DNA of 64,000 bases from a virus: positions 1-64,000 of IMG/VR virus record IMGVR_UViG_3300005340_000001. One strand, given 5' to 3'. Positions 50,301 through 58,919 of the stretch are shown here, piece by piece (the first letter of the stretch is position 1; each line of letters opens with the position of its first letter). The notes below the pieces were generated by a model that was given only the letters and a program-made list of their open reading frames with translations, was not told the origin of the DNA and ran no database searches. Both the position numbers and the translations under genes were made by a program.

Positions 50301-50673
50301 GATGGGTCCGTCTACGCATCTCGAGCGGATCCGCGCCGGCATCGTGCACCAGACCGCAACGGACTCCGTCCAGCGGAAGCAACAGCTGATCGCCGTGCAG
50401 CACGTCTCGGCTGAGATCGGCCGGCTCGGTGGGGAGTTCGCCAGGTCCGAGGAGGCGCACGTCGCTCGGCCGCTGGCCATTCTGCACCGCGACAACAATC
50501 GCATTGCTGCGAAGGCCGAGCATCAGCGGGCAGCGCTCCTCAGGGCAGCGCAGCGGACGAACACCGAGCTCCGCGGTCTGCGGAGAGGACGAACTCCCGG
50601 CTTCGGCAACATTCCGCCCGGTAAGGGCGGCGAGGACGCGCGTATCGGCGCGAAGGTGGGTAACCGCGCATGA
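47368..50673 (+). CDS. Tape measure protein
   Basis: A 1101-residue protein, the longest tail gene. The first 200 residues are Ala-rich and coiled-coil. Hydrophobic spans lie at about 430-455 and 485-525 (AAIVSTGIGAIIVGIGIATA), as usual for tape measures. The C-terminal third is helical with Lys/Gln-rich stretches and a Pro/Gly segment (GPAGPVGPMMGNTGSTG). It sets tail length and may help DNA pass the membrane. Confidence 0.85.
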   Translation: MPGLIDEVFVRIRPEIAGFAAETTAGIRGALTEVNAQVAAGAKANVAAAATEIDANRAVAGSYLGIAEAAQAPIRSMAEIQAAAVKEQATVASVAKANVAQLMVERDANLQLAASYETIAKAAIHGSEQQIAATKLAAEAAVRAGVEVRGAAAAESAAIGGVKKHLLSLGNILGVSFGAAIGIHFVKQIVGGAAESQRAVEAIRSRFGAASETVVQFGDKAARSLGISSTLADDTSARFGALFRNLGFGAKASAQMALGFEKLAGAQAAIRGSDPTDAMNAVLNAARGSTRALKQLDIVIDSASMKQAIFGKNASLITRPLTAAEKTLAIYRIATRQLGVDMARVSANSGDLSFKQRQLAAEFANAKGALGEALIPAFSKYTGELVHWLGRMQKSGKLQHDFNSIARTAKGIIDGVVGAIKIGVGVWNTFSDAVGGAKTAITILLGAMAVSKFASVVSSIKMTGSTILGLGKTALMASARVGVALGIIDAASIATGLTIKAAIVSTGIGAIIVGIGIATAYIITHWDQVKRWTMALGAVMAQIWKGIKEIIIGAAEAIGGGIVAFMIFPMKEFIDIAASAVGWIPWVGDGVSAVRDKVDGLYDSMKNLASHGKDQIVQGARDIGKVGQAWSDSMAASASSPSAKDKMKKAGGELGQALGDGVAGAATNLEKPLKPVLTALHNAIQSAKTKIHQTVSDAKDNLVKIGDDLAKTIARIQEKIGGAAGAIAGSPQGQAFAKLKHLIESGAPSFQIARARAELASQLQNVGKTTQPQIKTDLDNLTSAFNRGKITYAQFQDRLHKILREDGVTMAQALKIGGAAFAQTMKAQIAALGEQAKAIAAVPAKYRGIGGAGGDANIRIIRPLQVIQQEQAKIGAAAERQRHQLIRYAHQMAKYQANLLEQQKEEHRARVQAQREKEAHAHARKAAREAAHRAAVKRQHDASGPAGPVGPMMGNTGSTGAGAPPTTERLGPGGPRGPMGPSTHLERIRAGIVHQTATDSVQRKQQLIAVQHVSAEIGRLGGEFARSEEAHVARPLAILHRDNNRIAAKAEHQRAALLRAAQRTNTELRGLRRGRTPGFGNIPPGKGGEDARIGAKVGNRA

Positions 50674-51710
50674 TCAACGAATGGGACAACGAGTGGCAAC
50701 TGATCCCGTCGGTCAACTTCGCCGACACGGTGCCGGGTCTCGGGCCGCTGATGTTCAACGAGCTCATCTCCGCCGGCACGACGCCGCTCGGAATCATGCT
50801 GCTCGACTCGGCGAAGTGCGTGGGCGGGTCGGCACGCCGTCTCACTCGCCGCAACCTTGCGCAGGCTGACGGCGAGCTCACGTATCGGAAGTTCAAGACC
50901 GGCTTCGTGATCGAGTTGACCGCGCAACTTTGGGAGACGGTCGAGCGCCCCGCGTGCGACGGCGTCCTCCGCGAGCTCTCCGACCTCCTTGCCGGCTATC
51001 TCGAGGCGTGCGCCAACAACGACGCGCAACTCGTATGGCAGCCGTCGGCGTGGCCGGTCGATGGGCCGGAGCCGAATCCGCGGCTCCTCGATCAGGCGCG
51101 GTCGATGGGGCCATCCGGCAACGACGCTTCGGGCTCGGGCTTCGTCTCCGTCACAACGCAGAGAGACGAAGGATCGCCTCTCACCGAAGTCACGTTCGCG
51201 TTCCTATCGCCGTTCCCGTACGTCACCGACTACATGAACTGGCCGGCATCGCCGGACGAGATCGTCTCGTTCGCCACGGAGCCGTCGCCCGGTCTCCACA
51301 TGCAGGCGCCAGACGCGCACGTCACGATCCCCAATCTCGGCACCGCCGAGTACTACCCCGTTCTCCGCATCCACGGCCCGACGACCTATTGCGCGATCGT
51401 CAACGAGTCCGTGGTGGACGAGATCGGGAACCCGCTCCAGATCGTCTACGACGGAAGTCAGCGCGGCGCATTCGACATCCCGGCTCACTCGTATGTCGAG
51501 ATCGACTGTTTCCGCAGCACCGCTCGTCTCATCTATGGGTCGGGACTCGGGACGGCCAACGCGAAAGCTGGGATCGACGTCCTTCACACTGACTTCTTCG
51601 GTCTCGCCCCGGGCGACAACGATCTGTTCGTCAACAAGGCGCTTGATCTGAGCAATCCGTTCTATGCCGGCAACGGCGTCGACGTCATCTACCGCAACGC
51701 ATGGGCCTAG
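50670..51710 (+). CDS. Distal tail-like minor tail protein
   Basis: A 346-residue protein coupled by ATGA to the tape measure. In siphophages the gene after the tape measure is usually the distal tail protein that starts the baseplate. RRNLAQADGELTYRKFKTGF near residue 55 and a C-terminal beta domain fit that. Assigned mainly by order. Confidence 0.65.
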   Translation: MINEWDNEWQLIPSVNFADTVPGLGPLMFNELISAGTTPLGIMLLDSAKCVGGSARRLTRRNLAQADGELTYRKFKTGFVIELTAQLWETVERPACDGVLRELSDLLAGYLEACANNDAQLVWQPSAWPVDGPEPNPRLLDQARSMGPSGNDASGSGFVSVTTQRDEGSPLTEVTFAFLSPFPYVTDYMNWPASPDEIVSFATEPSPGLHMQAPDAHVTIPNLGTAEYYPVLRIHGPTTYCAIVNESVVDEIGNPLQIVYDGSQRGAFDIPAHSYVEIDCFRSTARLIYGSGLGTANAKAGIDVLHTDFFGLAPGDNDLFVNKALDLSNPFYAGNGVDVIYRNAWA

Positions 51711-51714
51711 CCGG

Positions 51715-53736
51715 ATGGCGCCCTGGGCACCTGCCACAACGCCATATGACGACGACGGAGGCGCCGCGAAGGGCGGGTGCTGGGCGGACGACCTCGAGGA
51801 GTTCCTCGGCGGCGGCAGCGACGGCATCGCGGCGGCTCTGCGGTCCGCTGACGGGATCACATGGGATGCGGCCGGAGCGACGCCGTGGGACGCTGGCTCC
51901 TACGGCCTGCTCGCGGCCGTCCGCGCGGCCGCGCTCGGCCTGTACGTCGGCGTCGGCGGCACCGGGACGCCCGGCGACCCCGTCATCGCTACGGCGCCCG
52001 ACGGGACGACCGCATGGTCGGGGATCCCCAACACGTTCGTCGGCGGCGGGTTCGCGGCTGCCGTAACCACGCGCGCATCGGACGGCGCGATCCTTGCCGC
52101 CGGCCAGGATGGAGGCCACGCGCACACGTTCGCCATCTCCGACGACGACACCGCAACGTGGGTTCTCTCGAACCCGCTCGGGCTTTACGCCGACCTCGGC
52201 CAAGTCGCCGTCCGGCTCTCGGACGAACTGATCCTCGTCGTCGGCTGCGGCGGACTCGCTCCGAAGGCCGCCACCTCGGCCGACGGTGGCACGACGTGGG
52301 TTCCCACCGCCGACCCCGGCGGCCTCTGCGGAATCGGCTGCGCCGCACGCGCTTCGGATGACGCCCTGGTCGTCTGTGGCGTCGACAGCGACGGCTCGCA
52401 CCAGTTCGGCTTCCTAAGCCTTTCCACCGACTCGGGCGCGTCGTGGACGTACCACAACCCGATCACCACGGCCGCCGACGAAACCTCTGCCGTCGACTAC
52501 GTCGCCGTCCGGCCATCAGACGGCGCTCTCGTGATCCTCGGTTTCAAGTTCCTCAATTCCGACTTCGTCGGCACCTTCGACCTCCTGGTCGGGATCTCCG
52601 ACGACGACGGAGCCACGTGGACTTTCAGCGAGCCGTTCGGCGCCGGGCTCTCGACCGGGTTCGACCTCACCGTGCGCGCGTCTGACGACGCGCTCATCGT
52701 CGCCGGTGCCGGAACAGACGACAACCCTCACCTCTCCATCTCGACGGACGGCGGGACGAGCTGGACGCTCATCGACACACCGTTCATGCCCCGTTCCGTT
52801 GTCGTGCGTGACTCCGACGACCTCATCCTCATCGGCGGCGGCGACGGTGAAGGTCAGGTCGCCGTCTCCGCCGATGGCGGAACGACCTGGACCGACGTAA
52901 CCTCGATCTTCACCGGGGCGTACGCGCAGGTGCTCGCCGTCGCTGTCCGGCCCGCGGACGACCTCCTCATCGCCGTCGGCTACGACGGAGTCGGCGTAAA
53001 GCAGGTTGCCGTCTCATCCGACTCGGGCTCCTCGTGGTCGGCTATCGACGCTGGCCCGTTCTCCACGAGTCCCAGCGGCACCGGATTCTGCGTCGCCTGC
53101 AAGCAGTCGACGGGGGCGCTCGTCGTCGGGTTGGGCCAGTCCATCAACGTGATCGGGACGTCGCCGGACGGCGTCACGTTCACACCCCGTAGCTCGCCAT
53201 TCGACGGCGGCCAGGTCACCGGGATCGACTACTCGCCGAGCGAGGACCGGTGGGTCGCCGCCGGGGTCGACTACACGTTCGCCCCGATCGTCGCGTACTC
53301 CGACGACGACGGCGCGACGTGGACGGCGGTCGCCAACCCGGTCGACGCGTCATACCTCCTCTGGACGGCGCCGTCATGGCCGCGCGTCTACCGCGACGAG
53401 GACACGAACACGTGGTGGCTCCTCGGCCAGACGACCGGCGGAATGTCGCTCGCGCGCTCCGACGACAACGGCGCGACGTGGACGGAGGTCTCGTCGCCAC
53501 TCGATCCCGTCGACGGGGTCGGCGCTGCGTGGGGGATGGTTCGGGCCGGCACCGTGCTCGGGCTTTGCGGCATCGACAACACCCTCGAGAAGCAGATGTG
53601 CATCTCGACCGATGACGGAGCGACATGGGAGTTCGACGCCAACCCGTCGCCGTTCGATCCGAGCACAGCTGCCTATGGCTTCGCGTACTCGCCTTCGATC
53701 CCTCTCGCCGTCGTCTTCGGAAACAACTCGGCATGA
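51715..53736 (+). CDS. Asp-box (BNR) beta-propeller tail protein
   Basis: A 673-residue protein with about nine Asp-box motifs of the S-x-D-x-G-x-T-W form (SADGGTTWV, SDDDGATWT, STDGGTSWT, SDDNGATWT and others), about 60 residues apart. These mark a sialidase-like beta-propeller. In a tail-tip gene group it is a likely receptor-binding or surface-glycan-binding protein. The catalytic Arg triad of sialidases is not obvious, so binding is more likely than cleavage. Confidence 0.72.
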   Translation: MAPWAPATTPYDDDGGAAKGGCWADDLEEFLGGGSDGIAAALRSADGITWDAAGATPWDAGSYGLLAAVRAAALGLYVGVGGTGTPGDPVIATAPDGTTAWSGIPNTFVGGGFAAAVTTRASDGAILAAGQDGGHAHTFAISDDDTATWVLSNPLGLYADLGQVAVRLSDELILVVGCGGLAPKAATSADGGTTWVPTADPGGLCGIGCAARASDDALVVCGVDSDGSHQFGFLSLSTDSGASWTYHNPITTAADETSAVDYVAVRPSDGALVILGFKFLNSDFVGTFDLLVGISDDDGATWTFSEPFGAGLSTGFDLTVRASDDALIVAGAGTDDNPHLSISTDGGTSWTLIDTPFMPRSVVVRDSDDLILIGGGDGEGQVAVSADGGTTWTDVTSIFTGAYAQVLAVAVRPADDLLIAVGYDGVGVKQVAVSSDSGSSWSAIDAGPFSTSPSGTGFCVACKQSTGALVVGLGQSINVIGTSPDGVTFTPRSSPFDGGQVTGIDYSPSEDRWVAAGVDYTFAPIVAYSDDDGATWTAVANPVDASYLLWTAPSWPRVYRDEDTNTWWLLGQTTGGMSLARSDDNGATWTEVSSPLDPVDGVGAAWGMVRAGTVLGLCGIDNTLEKQMCISTDDGATWEFDANPSPFDPSTAAYGFAYSPSIPLAVVFGNNSA

Positions 53737-56700
53737 CGACCGTCATCGCGTATGGGCTTCCGACGTCGCCTGTGCCGCCGCCGCCGATCGGGGCGTACCT
53801 CCTCGCCACCGCCGACGGCTCTGCCGACAACGCGTCGATCTTCAGCGTCGCCACCGACGCGAGCGTCTCGCTCCTCGCGGACGTCGGCGTCGGGACGTTC
53901 CCCGACGGGATCGCGGCATCACCTGACGGGCTCTTCCTCGCGGTCGCCAACTCGAGCGACAACACCGTCTCGATCATCCGGGCATCGGACTACGTCGTCC
54001 TCGCGGCCATCGCCGTTGGCGCGAACCCGATCACTCCGGCGTTCTCGCCGGACGGCGAGCTCGTGGCGGTCACGAACTACAACGACAACACCGTTTCAAT
54101 CATCGAGCTCTCGACGCTCACCGTCATCGAGACGGTCGCCGTCGGCAACGGCCCGCTCGGCATCTGCTTCGCACTCGACGGCTCATACTTCGCCGTCTCG
54201 GAGCAGGGCGACAGCACCATCTCGACGGTTGAGACGGCCGGCTGGACGATCACGAACACCGGTGCTGTTGGGACGGGTCCGGCAGGGTTGGACATCGCCG
54301 TCGACGGCTCCTACATTGCCGTCGCCGACTCCGCCGACAACAACGTCTACATCGTCGACCCTGCCGCGCTAACGGTCAGCCAGACGATCCCGGTCGGCAG
54401 CGGCCCCGTTATGGCCGCCATCGACCCGGGGCTCGCGTTCGTCGTCTGCTCCAACAACGGCGATGGCACCGTCTCCGTCATCGAGACGGCCGGTTGGACG
54501 GTCACGAACACGATCACGGTCGGAGCCAACCCGTACGTCCTCGACGTCGCGCCGGATTCGTCGTTCGTGGCTGTTCCGAACTCCGGAGACGACACCCTCT
54601 CGATCATCCGGACGGTCGACTGGGCCGTCGGTTCGACAACGGCTGTCACGAATCCGCAGGCGCTCGTCATCTTCCTTCCGCAGCCGGCGCCGCCAGAGGT
54701 CGGCGAGTTCAAGGTCGCCACCGCTAACACCGCCGACAACATGGGAACAATCCTCGAGGTCGACTCCGCCGGCGTCGCGGCCGTTGACGACACCGTCGCC
54801 GGCTCGGCCGGCGCAGACGTCGCCGTCTCTCCTGACGGGGCGCTCCTCGCCGTGACGAACCCCGGCGACAACACCGTCACTCTGCTCGAGACGACGCTCA
54901 ACTCCCCGGTCGCCATCATTGACGTCGGCAACACGCCATCCGGCGTCGCGTTCTCGAAGAGCGGCGACATCCTCGTGGTCGCCAACAAGGACGACAACAC
55001 CTTCTCGGTCATCGACGTCGTCACACGCGCAGTCACGGACACTGTTGGCACGAACGTCGAACCGTTCGGTGTCTGCTTCGCTCCGGACGACTCCTATCTC
55101 GTCGTCTCGCACGCGGACGGCGTCTTCGGGAAGGTCCTCAAGTACGACACGTCCGACTGGTCGCTCCTCCTCGGTGTGGACACCTTCGCGTCGCTGCGCG
55201 GCATCGACGTCGCATCTGACGGCTCGTTCATCGCCGTCGCCGGCGAATCGACCAATGACGTGTTCATCCTCGACCCGGTCACGCTCGACGTCACTCAGAC
55301 CATCGTGGTCGGCACCAGCCCTGTCGGAGTGCGCATCGACCCCGATCTCGCCTTCGTCGTTGTCTCCAACTCCGGCGACAACGACATCTTCGTCATCGAC
55401 CCGTCCGACTGGTCGATCCCCTCGGCGGCCGCTGTAGGCCCATCGCCGGGGCTTCTCGACATCGCGCCCGACTCCAGCTTCGTCGCCGTTCCCAATTCAG
55501 GCGACGACACGATCACGATCGTCCGCACGTCGGATTGGGCGGTCGCGTCGACCACGAGTGGAGTGGCAACGAATCCCGCCGCGGCTGTCGTCTACACGCC
55601 GGCGGCCACACCCGACGAGCCGATCCCGAAGGCTCTGAAGAACACATGGCGCTGGGTCGTGCAGGGACTCGACGGCGTCACGAAGTCGTTCCTCGACAAA
55701 CTCGCCACGAACGTCCAGGTCGGCTTTGTCCTCGATGACGGCCAAGTCATGACGTGCGATCTTCCATCCGATCACTTCGAGGTCTACCAGCACGCCAACG
55801 ACGGCAACCCTCGAGTGGACTACGGCATCAGGGTCATCTACGGCCTCCGCCGCGAGACCCGCCCCGGGAAGCCGCCGTGGAAGTGTCGGTTCGCCGGGCT
55901 CATCTCGATCATGCAAGACCAGGCGACACAGGACGAGCCCGTCTCCCATCTGACCGCGTACGACCCGTGGATGTGGGCGAAGACGCTCCCGGTACTCAAC
56001 CCGGACGGCAGTCTGCTCGGCTCGGACGGTCTCACCTACGAAGGCAAGACCGCCGACTACATCGCGCGCGATCTCATCGCGAACGCGTACGCGTGGATCG
56101 TCGCGACGTTCCCGAATCCGATGCCGTGGTCCGAGCAAGGCGACATCGTCCATCTCCCCAACGACGGCGAGCACAACTTCATCGACATCACGACCGGCCG
56201 CTTCCAGCGCGCCGATGTCATCCCGACGATCAACTTCTCGCAGGGCACTTCCGTCGGCGAGGCGTGGACGCAGCTCTGTCAGACCGGCACGATCGACATC
56301 GTTCTGACGCCGGTGTACGGCCGGCCGGGGATCCTCTGCGTGATGAACGTCTACAAGACGGCCGGAAAGAAGCGGCCGAACGCCGTGTTCGGTTGGGACA
56401 TGTTCCCGCGCAACCTCGTCGGCGTCGACAACCTCCTCGACGGCACGCTGATCGAGAACTACGCGCAGTACTGGGCCGGCAACAAGCCTGTCCCTGCTCA
56501 GCAGTCGACGTCGTCGATCAACAAGTACGGCCCGTACTACGTGCAGAGAAGCTACCCGGCGCCGTCGGCTGTGTCGGCTGTCGAGCTCCTCGCGCTCGCC
56601 GAGGTCGCGCTCCGCAAGCAGGGCAAGAAGACGCTCGTCATCGAGCCGTCGCCGGGACTCGCGCCTGACCCGTTCACACAGTGGTTCCTCGGCGACCAAG

Positions 56701-56900
56701 TGCCCGTCTGGGCCGGCCGCCCGATGCCGCCGCCGCCGCCGCTCACGGGGAACTCCGTCGGCAACGCGCTCCGGTCGGCGATCCGCTCGCGCACGCTCGG
56801 CGCCAACCGCGTCTACGGCTTCGTGCTCGATCTCTCCGACGACCTCCAGGAGACAGTGACCGGGCTTCTCCTGACCGATCCGAACGAGTCGATCACCTAG
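53733..56900 (+). CDS. YVTN-type propellers fused to a tail-tip protein
   Basis: A 1055-residue fusion. Residues about 15-620 are two beta-propellers built of units such as GDDTLSIIRT, NDNTVSIIEL and DDNTFSVIDV, each blade with a PDGxxxxVxN-type strand (YVTN/NHL style). From about 635 (NTWRWVVQGLDGVTKSFLDK) the protein becomes a minor tail protein of the Gp37-like (ReqiPepy6) type, with YDPWMWAKTLPVLNPDGSLL and VIPTINFSQGTSVGEAWTQL. Propellers on the front of the tail hub are unusual; they could bind a host wall polymer. Confidence 0.75.
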   Translation: MTTVIAYGLPTSPVPPPPIGAYLLATADGSADNASIFSVATDASVSLLADVGVGTFPDGIAASPDGLFLAVANSSDNTVSIIRASDYVVLAAIAVGANPITPAFSPDGELVAVTNYNDNTVSIIELSTLTVIETVAVGNGPLGICFALDGSYFAVSEQGDSTISTVETAGWTITNTGAVGTGPAGLDIAVDGSYIAVADSADNNVYIVDPAALTVSQTIPVGSGPVMAAIDPGLAFVVCSNNGDGTVSVIETAGWTVTNTITVGANPYVLDVAPDSSFVAVPNSGDDTLSIIRTVDWAVGSTTAVTNPQALVIFLPQPAPPEVGEFKVATANTADNMGTILEVDSAGVAAVDDTVAGSAGADVAVSPDGALLAVTNPGDNTVTLLETTLNSPVAIIDVGNTPSGVAFSKSGDILVVANKDDNTFSVIDVVTRAVTDTVGTNVEPFGVCFAPDDSYLVVSHADGVFGKVLKYDTSDWSLLLGVDTFASLRGIDVASDGSFIAVAGESTNDVFILDPVTLDVTQTIVVGTSPVGVRIDPDLAFVVVSNSGDNDIFVIDPSDWSIPSAAAVGPSPGLLDIAPDSSFVAVPNSGDDTITIVRTSDWAVASTTSGVATNPAAAVVYTPAATPDEPIPKALKNTWRWVVQGLDGVTKSFLDKLATNVQVGFVLDDGQVMTCDLPSDHFEVYQHANDGNPRVDYGIRVIYGLRRETRPGKPPWKCRFAGLISIMQDQATQDEPVSHLTAYDPWMWAKTLPVLNPDGSLLGSDGLTYEGKTADYIARDLIANAYAWIVATFPNPMPWSEQGDIVHLPNDGEHNFIDITTGRFQRADVIPTINFSQGTSVGEAWTQLCQTGTIDIVLTPVYGRPGILCVMNVYKTAGKKRPNAVFGWDMFPRNLVGVDNLLDGTLIENYAQYWAGNKPVPAQQSTSSINKYGPYYVQRSYPAPSAVSAVELLALAEVALRKQGKKTLVIEPSPGLAPDPFTQWFLGDQVPVWAGRPMPPPPPLTGNSVGNALRSAIRSRTLGANRVYGFVLDLSDDLQETVTGLLLTDPNESIT

Positions 56901-56906
56901 GCGCCC

Positions 56907-57524
56907 GTGGACGTTCGTCGCTCAAGTCCGATCGAGGTCATGAAGGACCACGAGGCCCGGATTGCCCGGCTCGAGCGTGCGCCCGGCGGCGGTTCGATCT
57001 TCGTCGACAGCCGCGTCCTCGAAGCGGCCGCCGACCACGTCCTCTTCGACGCCATCCCGTCCGGCCGCACGATCCTGGAGCTCGCGTGGTTCGCGCTTCT
57101 CGACGACGCCTCGGTCGGCGACCCGTGCTACTCAGGCCTGTTTCTCAACGGCGACGCGATCGCTAACGAATGGACTGACGAGTCCGAGTACCGCTGGAAC
57201 ATCGGCATCCCGAACCCCATCGGCCCCGACTTCGTCTCGGTCCACTCCAACGAGGAGTTCGCTGCCGTCGGCTGGATCAACCTGGGCATGGCCTCCTTCG
57301 GGCGCATCCAGTTCCCCGCTTACAACATCGCCGGTGGTGAGTGGCACGGCGATAGCTCCATAAACAACGGCAACGACACGATCCCCGGCGTCTGCTCCGG
57401 CGCCCGGGACGACTCCGGTACCGGCTTTGTCCTCTCCGCGCTCTCGATGATCGCTCTGGCCGAGTCCGACTTCGCCCGGCAGCAGTTCGCGGTCGGCTCG
57501 TGGTTCGCGCTCACTGCGTACTAA
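56907..57524 (+). CDS. Minor tail protein
   Basis: A 205-residue protein from GTG 56907. An N-terminal helix (HEARIARLERA) precedes a beta-rich region with repeated Trp, like small tail-tip or fibre-head proteins. It is the last tail gene before the lysis region. Confidence 0.6.
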   Translation: MDVRRSSPIEVMKDHEARIARLERAPGGGSIFVDSRVLEAAADHVLFDAIPSGRTILELAWFALLDDASVGDPCYSGLFLNGDAIANEWTDESEYRWNIGIPNPIGPDFVSVHSNEEFAAVGWINLGMASFGRIQFPAYNIAGGEWHGDSSINNGNDTIPGVCSGARDDSGTGFVLSALSMIALAESDFARQQFAVGSWFALTAY

Positions 57525-57544
57525 TCCGCAGCCGAGTCCCGTTG

Positions 57545-57550
57545 TAGCCT
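57545..57550 (+). promoter_or_regulatory. Leaderless -10 box (TAGCCT)
   Basis: TAGCCT stands exactly 7 nt before ATG 57558, in the gap after the last tail gene. Confidence 0.45.
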
Positions 57551-57557
57551 TCGGCCT

Positions 57558-57629
57558 ATGACCGCCGATGCGCTCGAGCCGTGCGTCGTCATCGCCGACG
57601 ATCTTGCATCCGGACCGCCGGCGAGATAG
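57558..57629 (+). CDS. Very short leaderless frame, perhaps broken
   Basis: MTADALEPCVVIADD and on, 23 residues, ending TAG. A second frame then reads GEIDVVLVDADGYIA and stops at the start of the next gene, so a 40-residue gene with a frameshift near 57605 is possible. Confidence 0.35.
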   Translation: MTADALEPCVVIADDLASGPPAR

Positions 57630-57663
57630 ATGTGGTGCTCGTTGACGCCGACGGATACATCGC

Positions 57664-57897
57664 GTGAAAAGCGACACACTTACGCCGCGCGATCGTCTCG
57701 TCTTTCCGCTCGCCGCGATCATCGGTCTCGGCTGGCTCTCGTCTCTCGTCGTCGCGCTGACATCGCAGCAGTACGTGGCGCTGAAGTGGACGACTCCCGC
57801 GCTGCTGCTGCTCTGCGGGTACGTCTTCGGGGTTCAGATCATCACGCCGCTCGTCCGTACGATTCGAGCGAACGGAGGCGATGATGAACGTCCGTAA
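57664..57897 (+). CDS. Holin-like membrane protein
   Basis: A 77-residue protein from GTG 57664 with two spans (LVFPLAAIIGLGWLSSLVVAL and ALLLLCGYVFGVQIITPL) and a charged tail. Size and place before the endolysin fit a class II holin, which opens the membrane at lysis. Confidence 0.55.
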   Translation: MKSDTLTPRDRLVFPLAAIIGLGWLSSLVVALTSQQYVALKWTTPALLLLCGYVFGVQIITPLVRTIRANGGDDERP

Positions 57898-58162
57898 CCC
57901 GCTCACATGGATCGTTCTGGCGACGGCCTGCGTCGTTATCTCGGCGGCCGCGTTCGGCATCGAGACGGTCGTTGCCGCGGCTAACGACGCGCACCGCGCG
58001 GTCTGCGCGATCAAGGCCAGCGACCAGCGTCAGTACAACTACGTGAACGAGAACATCGACTTCATCGTCAAGAGATTCAGGATCTCGCGGGCCGAGGTCC
58101 TCGACGGCCAGAGGCAGCTCCAAACGGAGCTCGCAGCGCTGAAGGACGTGACCTGCTCATGA
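57881..58162 (+). CDS. Single-span membrane protein
   Basis: A 93-residue protein with one N-terminal span (WIVLATACVVISAAAFGIE) and a charged helical outer part. It may be a spanin-like or holin-partner protein. The start overlaps the previous gene. Confidence 0.5.
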   Translation: MMNVRNPLTWIVLATACVVISAAAFGIETVVAAANDAHRAVCAIKASDQRQYNYVNENIDFIVKRFRISRAEVLDGQRQLQTELAALKDVTCS

Positions 58163-58503
58163 TCGCGTTTCTGCACGTCGTCATCGCCGGACTCGCCGTA
58201 TTCCTCGTCGGCGCAAACATTGCGTTCCTCGCCCACCTCGGCCGCCGCTTCGTGCCGTGGTTCACGGTGAAGATCGTCGCCGCCACGCTCCTGCTCGTCT
58301 ACGTTGCAACCTCTGTCATCTGGGGCACTCCGGACTGGTGGCGCCTCCCGATCGGTCTCGTCGCTGTCGTAGTCGACATCTACGCGGTCTACCGAATGTG
58401 GGTCAGCATCGCCGACGCCGCCGACGCCGGCACGGTCGGCCTCGTCCCCCTCTTCCGCGACCACGTCGACCATGACGACACAGGAACCGACGCGCCAGCG
58501 TAG
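58159..58503 (+). CDS. Multi-span membrane protein
   Basis: A 114-residue protein with three hydrophobic spans (FLHVVIAGLAVFLVGANIAF, VKIVAATLLLVYVATSVIW and LPIGLVAVVVDIYAVY). It is coupled by ATGA. Another possible lysis-related membrane protein. Confidence 0.5.
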   Translation: MIAFLHVVIAGLAVFLVGANIAFLAHLGRRFVPWFTVKIVAATLLLVYVATSVIWGTPDWWRLPIGLVAVVVDIYAVYRMWVSIADAADAGTVGLVPLFRDHVDHDDTGTDAPA

Positions 58504-58506
58504 AAT
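58501..58506 (+). promoter_or_regulatory. Leaderless -10 box (TAGAAT)
   Basis: TAGAAT overlaps the TAG stop of the membrane gene and lies exactly 7 nt before GTG 58514. Confidence 0.55.
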
Positions 58507-58513
58507 CCTCGGC

Positions 58514-58810
58514 GTGCCACTCGTTCCATGTCGCGCAGCGATCAACCTCGTCGGAGCTCGGGCCGGCGAGCGCGTCCTCGTTGACCCGGACGATCCCCGG
58601 ACGGCTCTTCACATCGAGAAGGGCTATCTAGTCATCGACGGCGACCCCATCACCGCCGACGAGATCGTCGCCGAGAGCGGAGACGGGGCAGGTGGCGAGG
58701 GAGACGCCGACGAGGGGCTCGGTGCGGGTGCCGCGGTAGGGGACGACGCCGGCGCGGAGATCGAGACGGTCGGCGACGGCGTCGCAGAGAGCTCGCTTCC
58801 CTCGGCATAA
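58514..58810 (+). CDS. Hypothetical protein with acidic tail, leaderless
   Basis: A 98-residue protein. The first 50 residues (VPCRAAINLVGARAGERVLV) form a small beta domain; the rest is Gly/Asp/Glu-rich. The start at GTG 58514 follows from the TAGAAT-N7 spacing and no ribosome site. Function unknown. Confidence 0.55.
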   Translation: MPLVPCRAAINLVGARAGERVLVDPDDPRTALHIEKGYLVIDGDPITADEIVAESGDGAGGEGDADEGLGAGAAVGDDAGAEIETVGDGVAESSLPSA

Positions 58811-58919
58811 CTCGACGGTCTCGGTCGGGCCCGACTGGAACTCGAACATCGCTACGCACACCCAGTCCGCCACGCTGTAAGCGTAACGTCCGACGGTTCT
58901 GACTACGATTACGGCCGAC

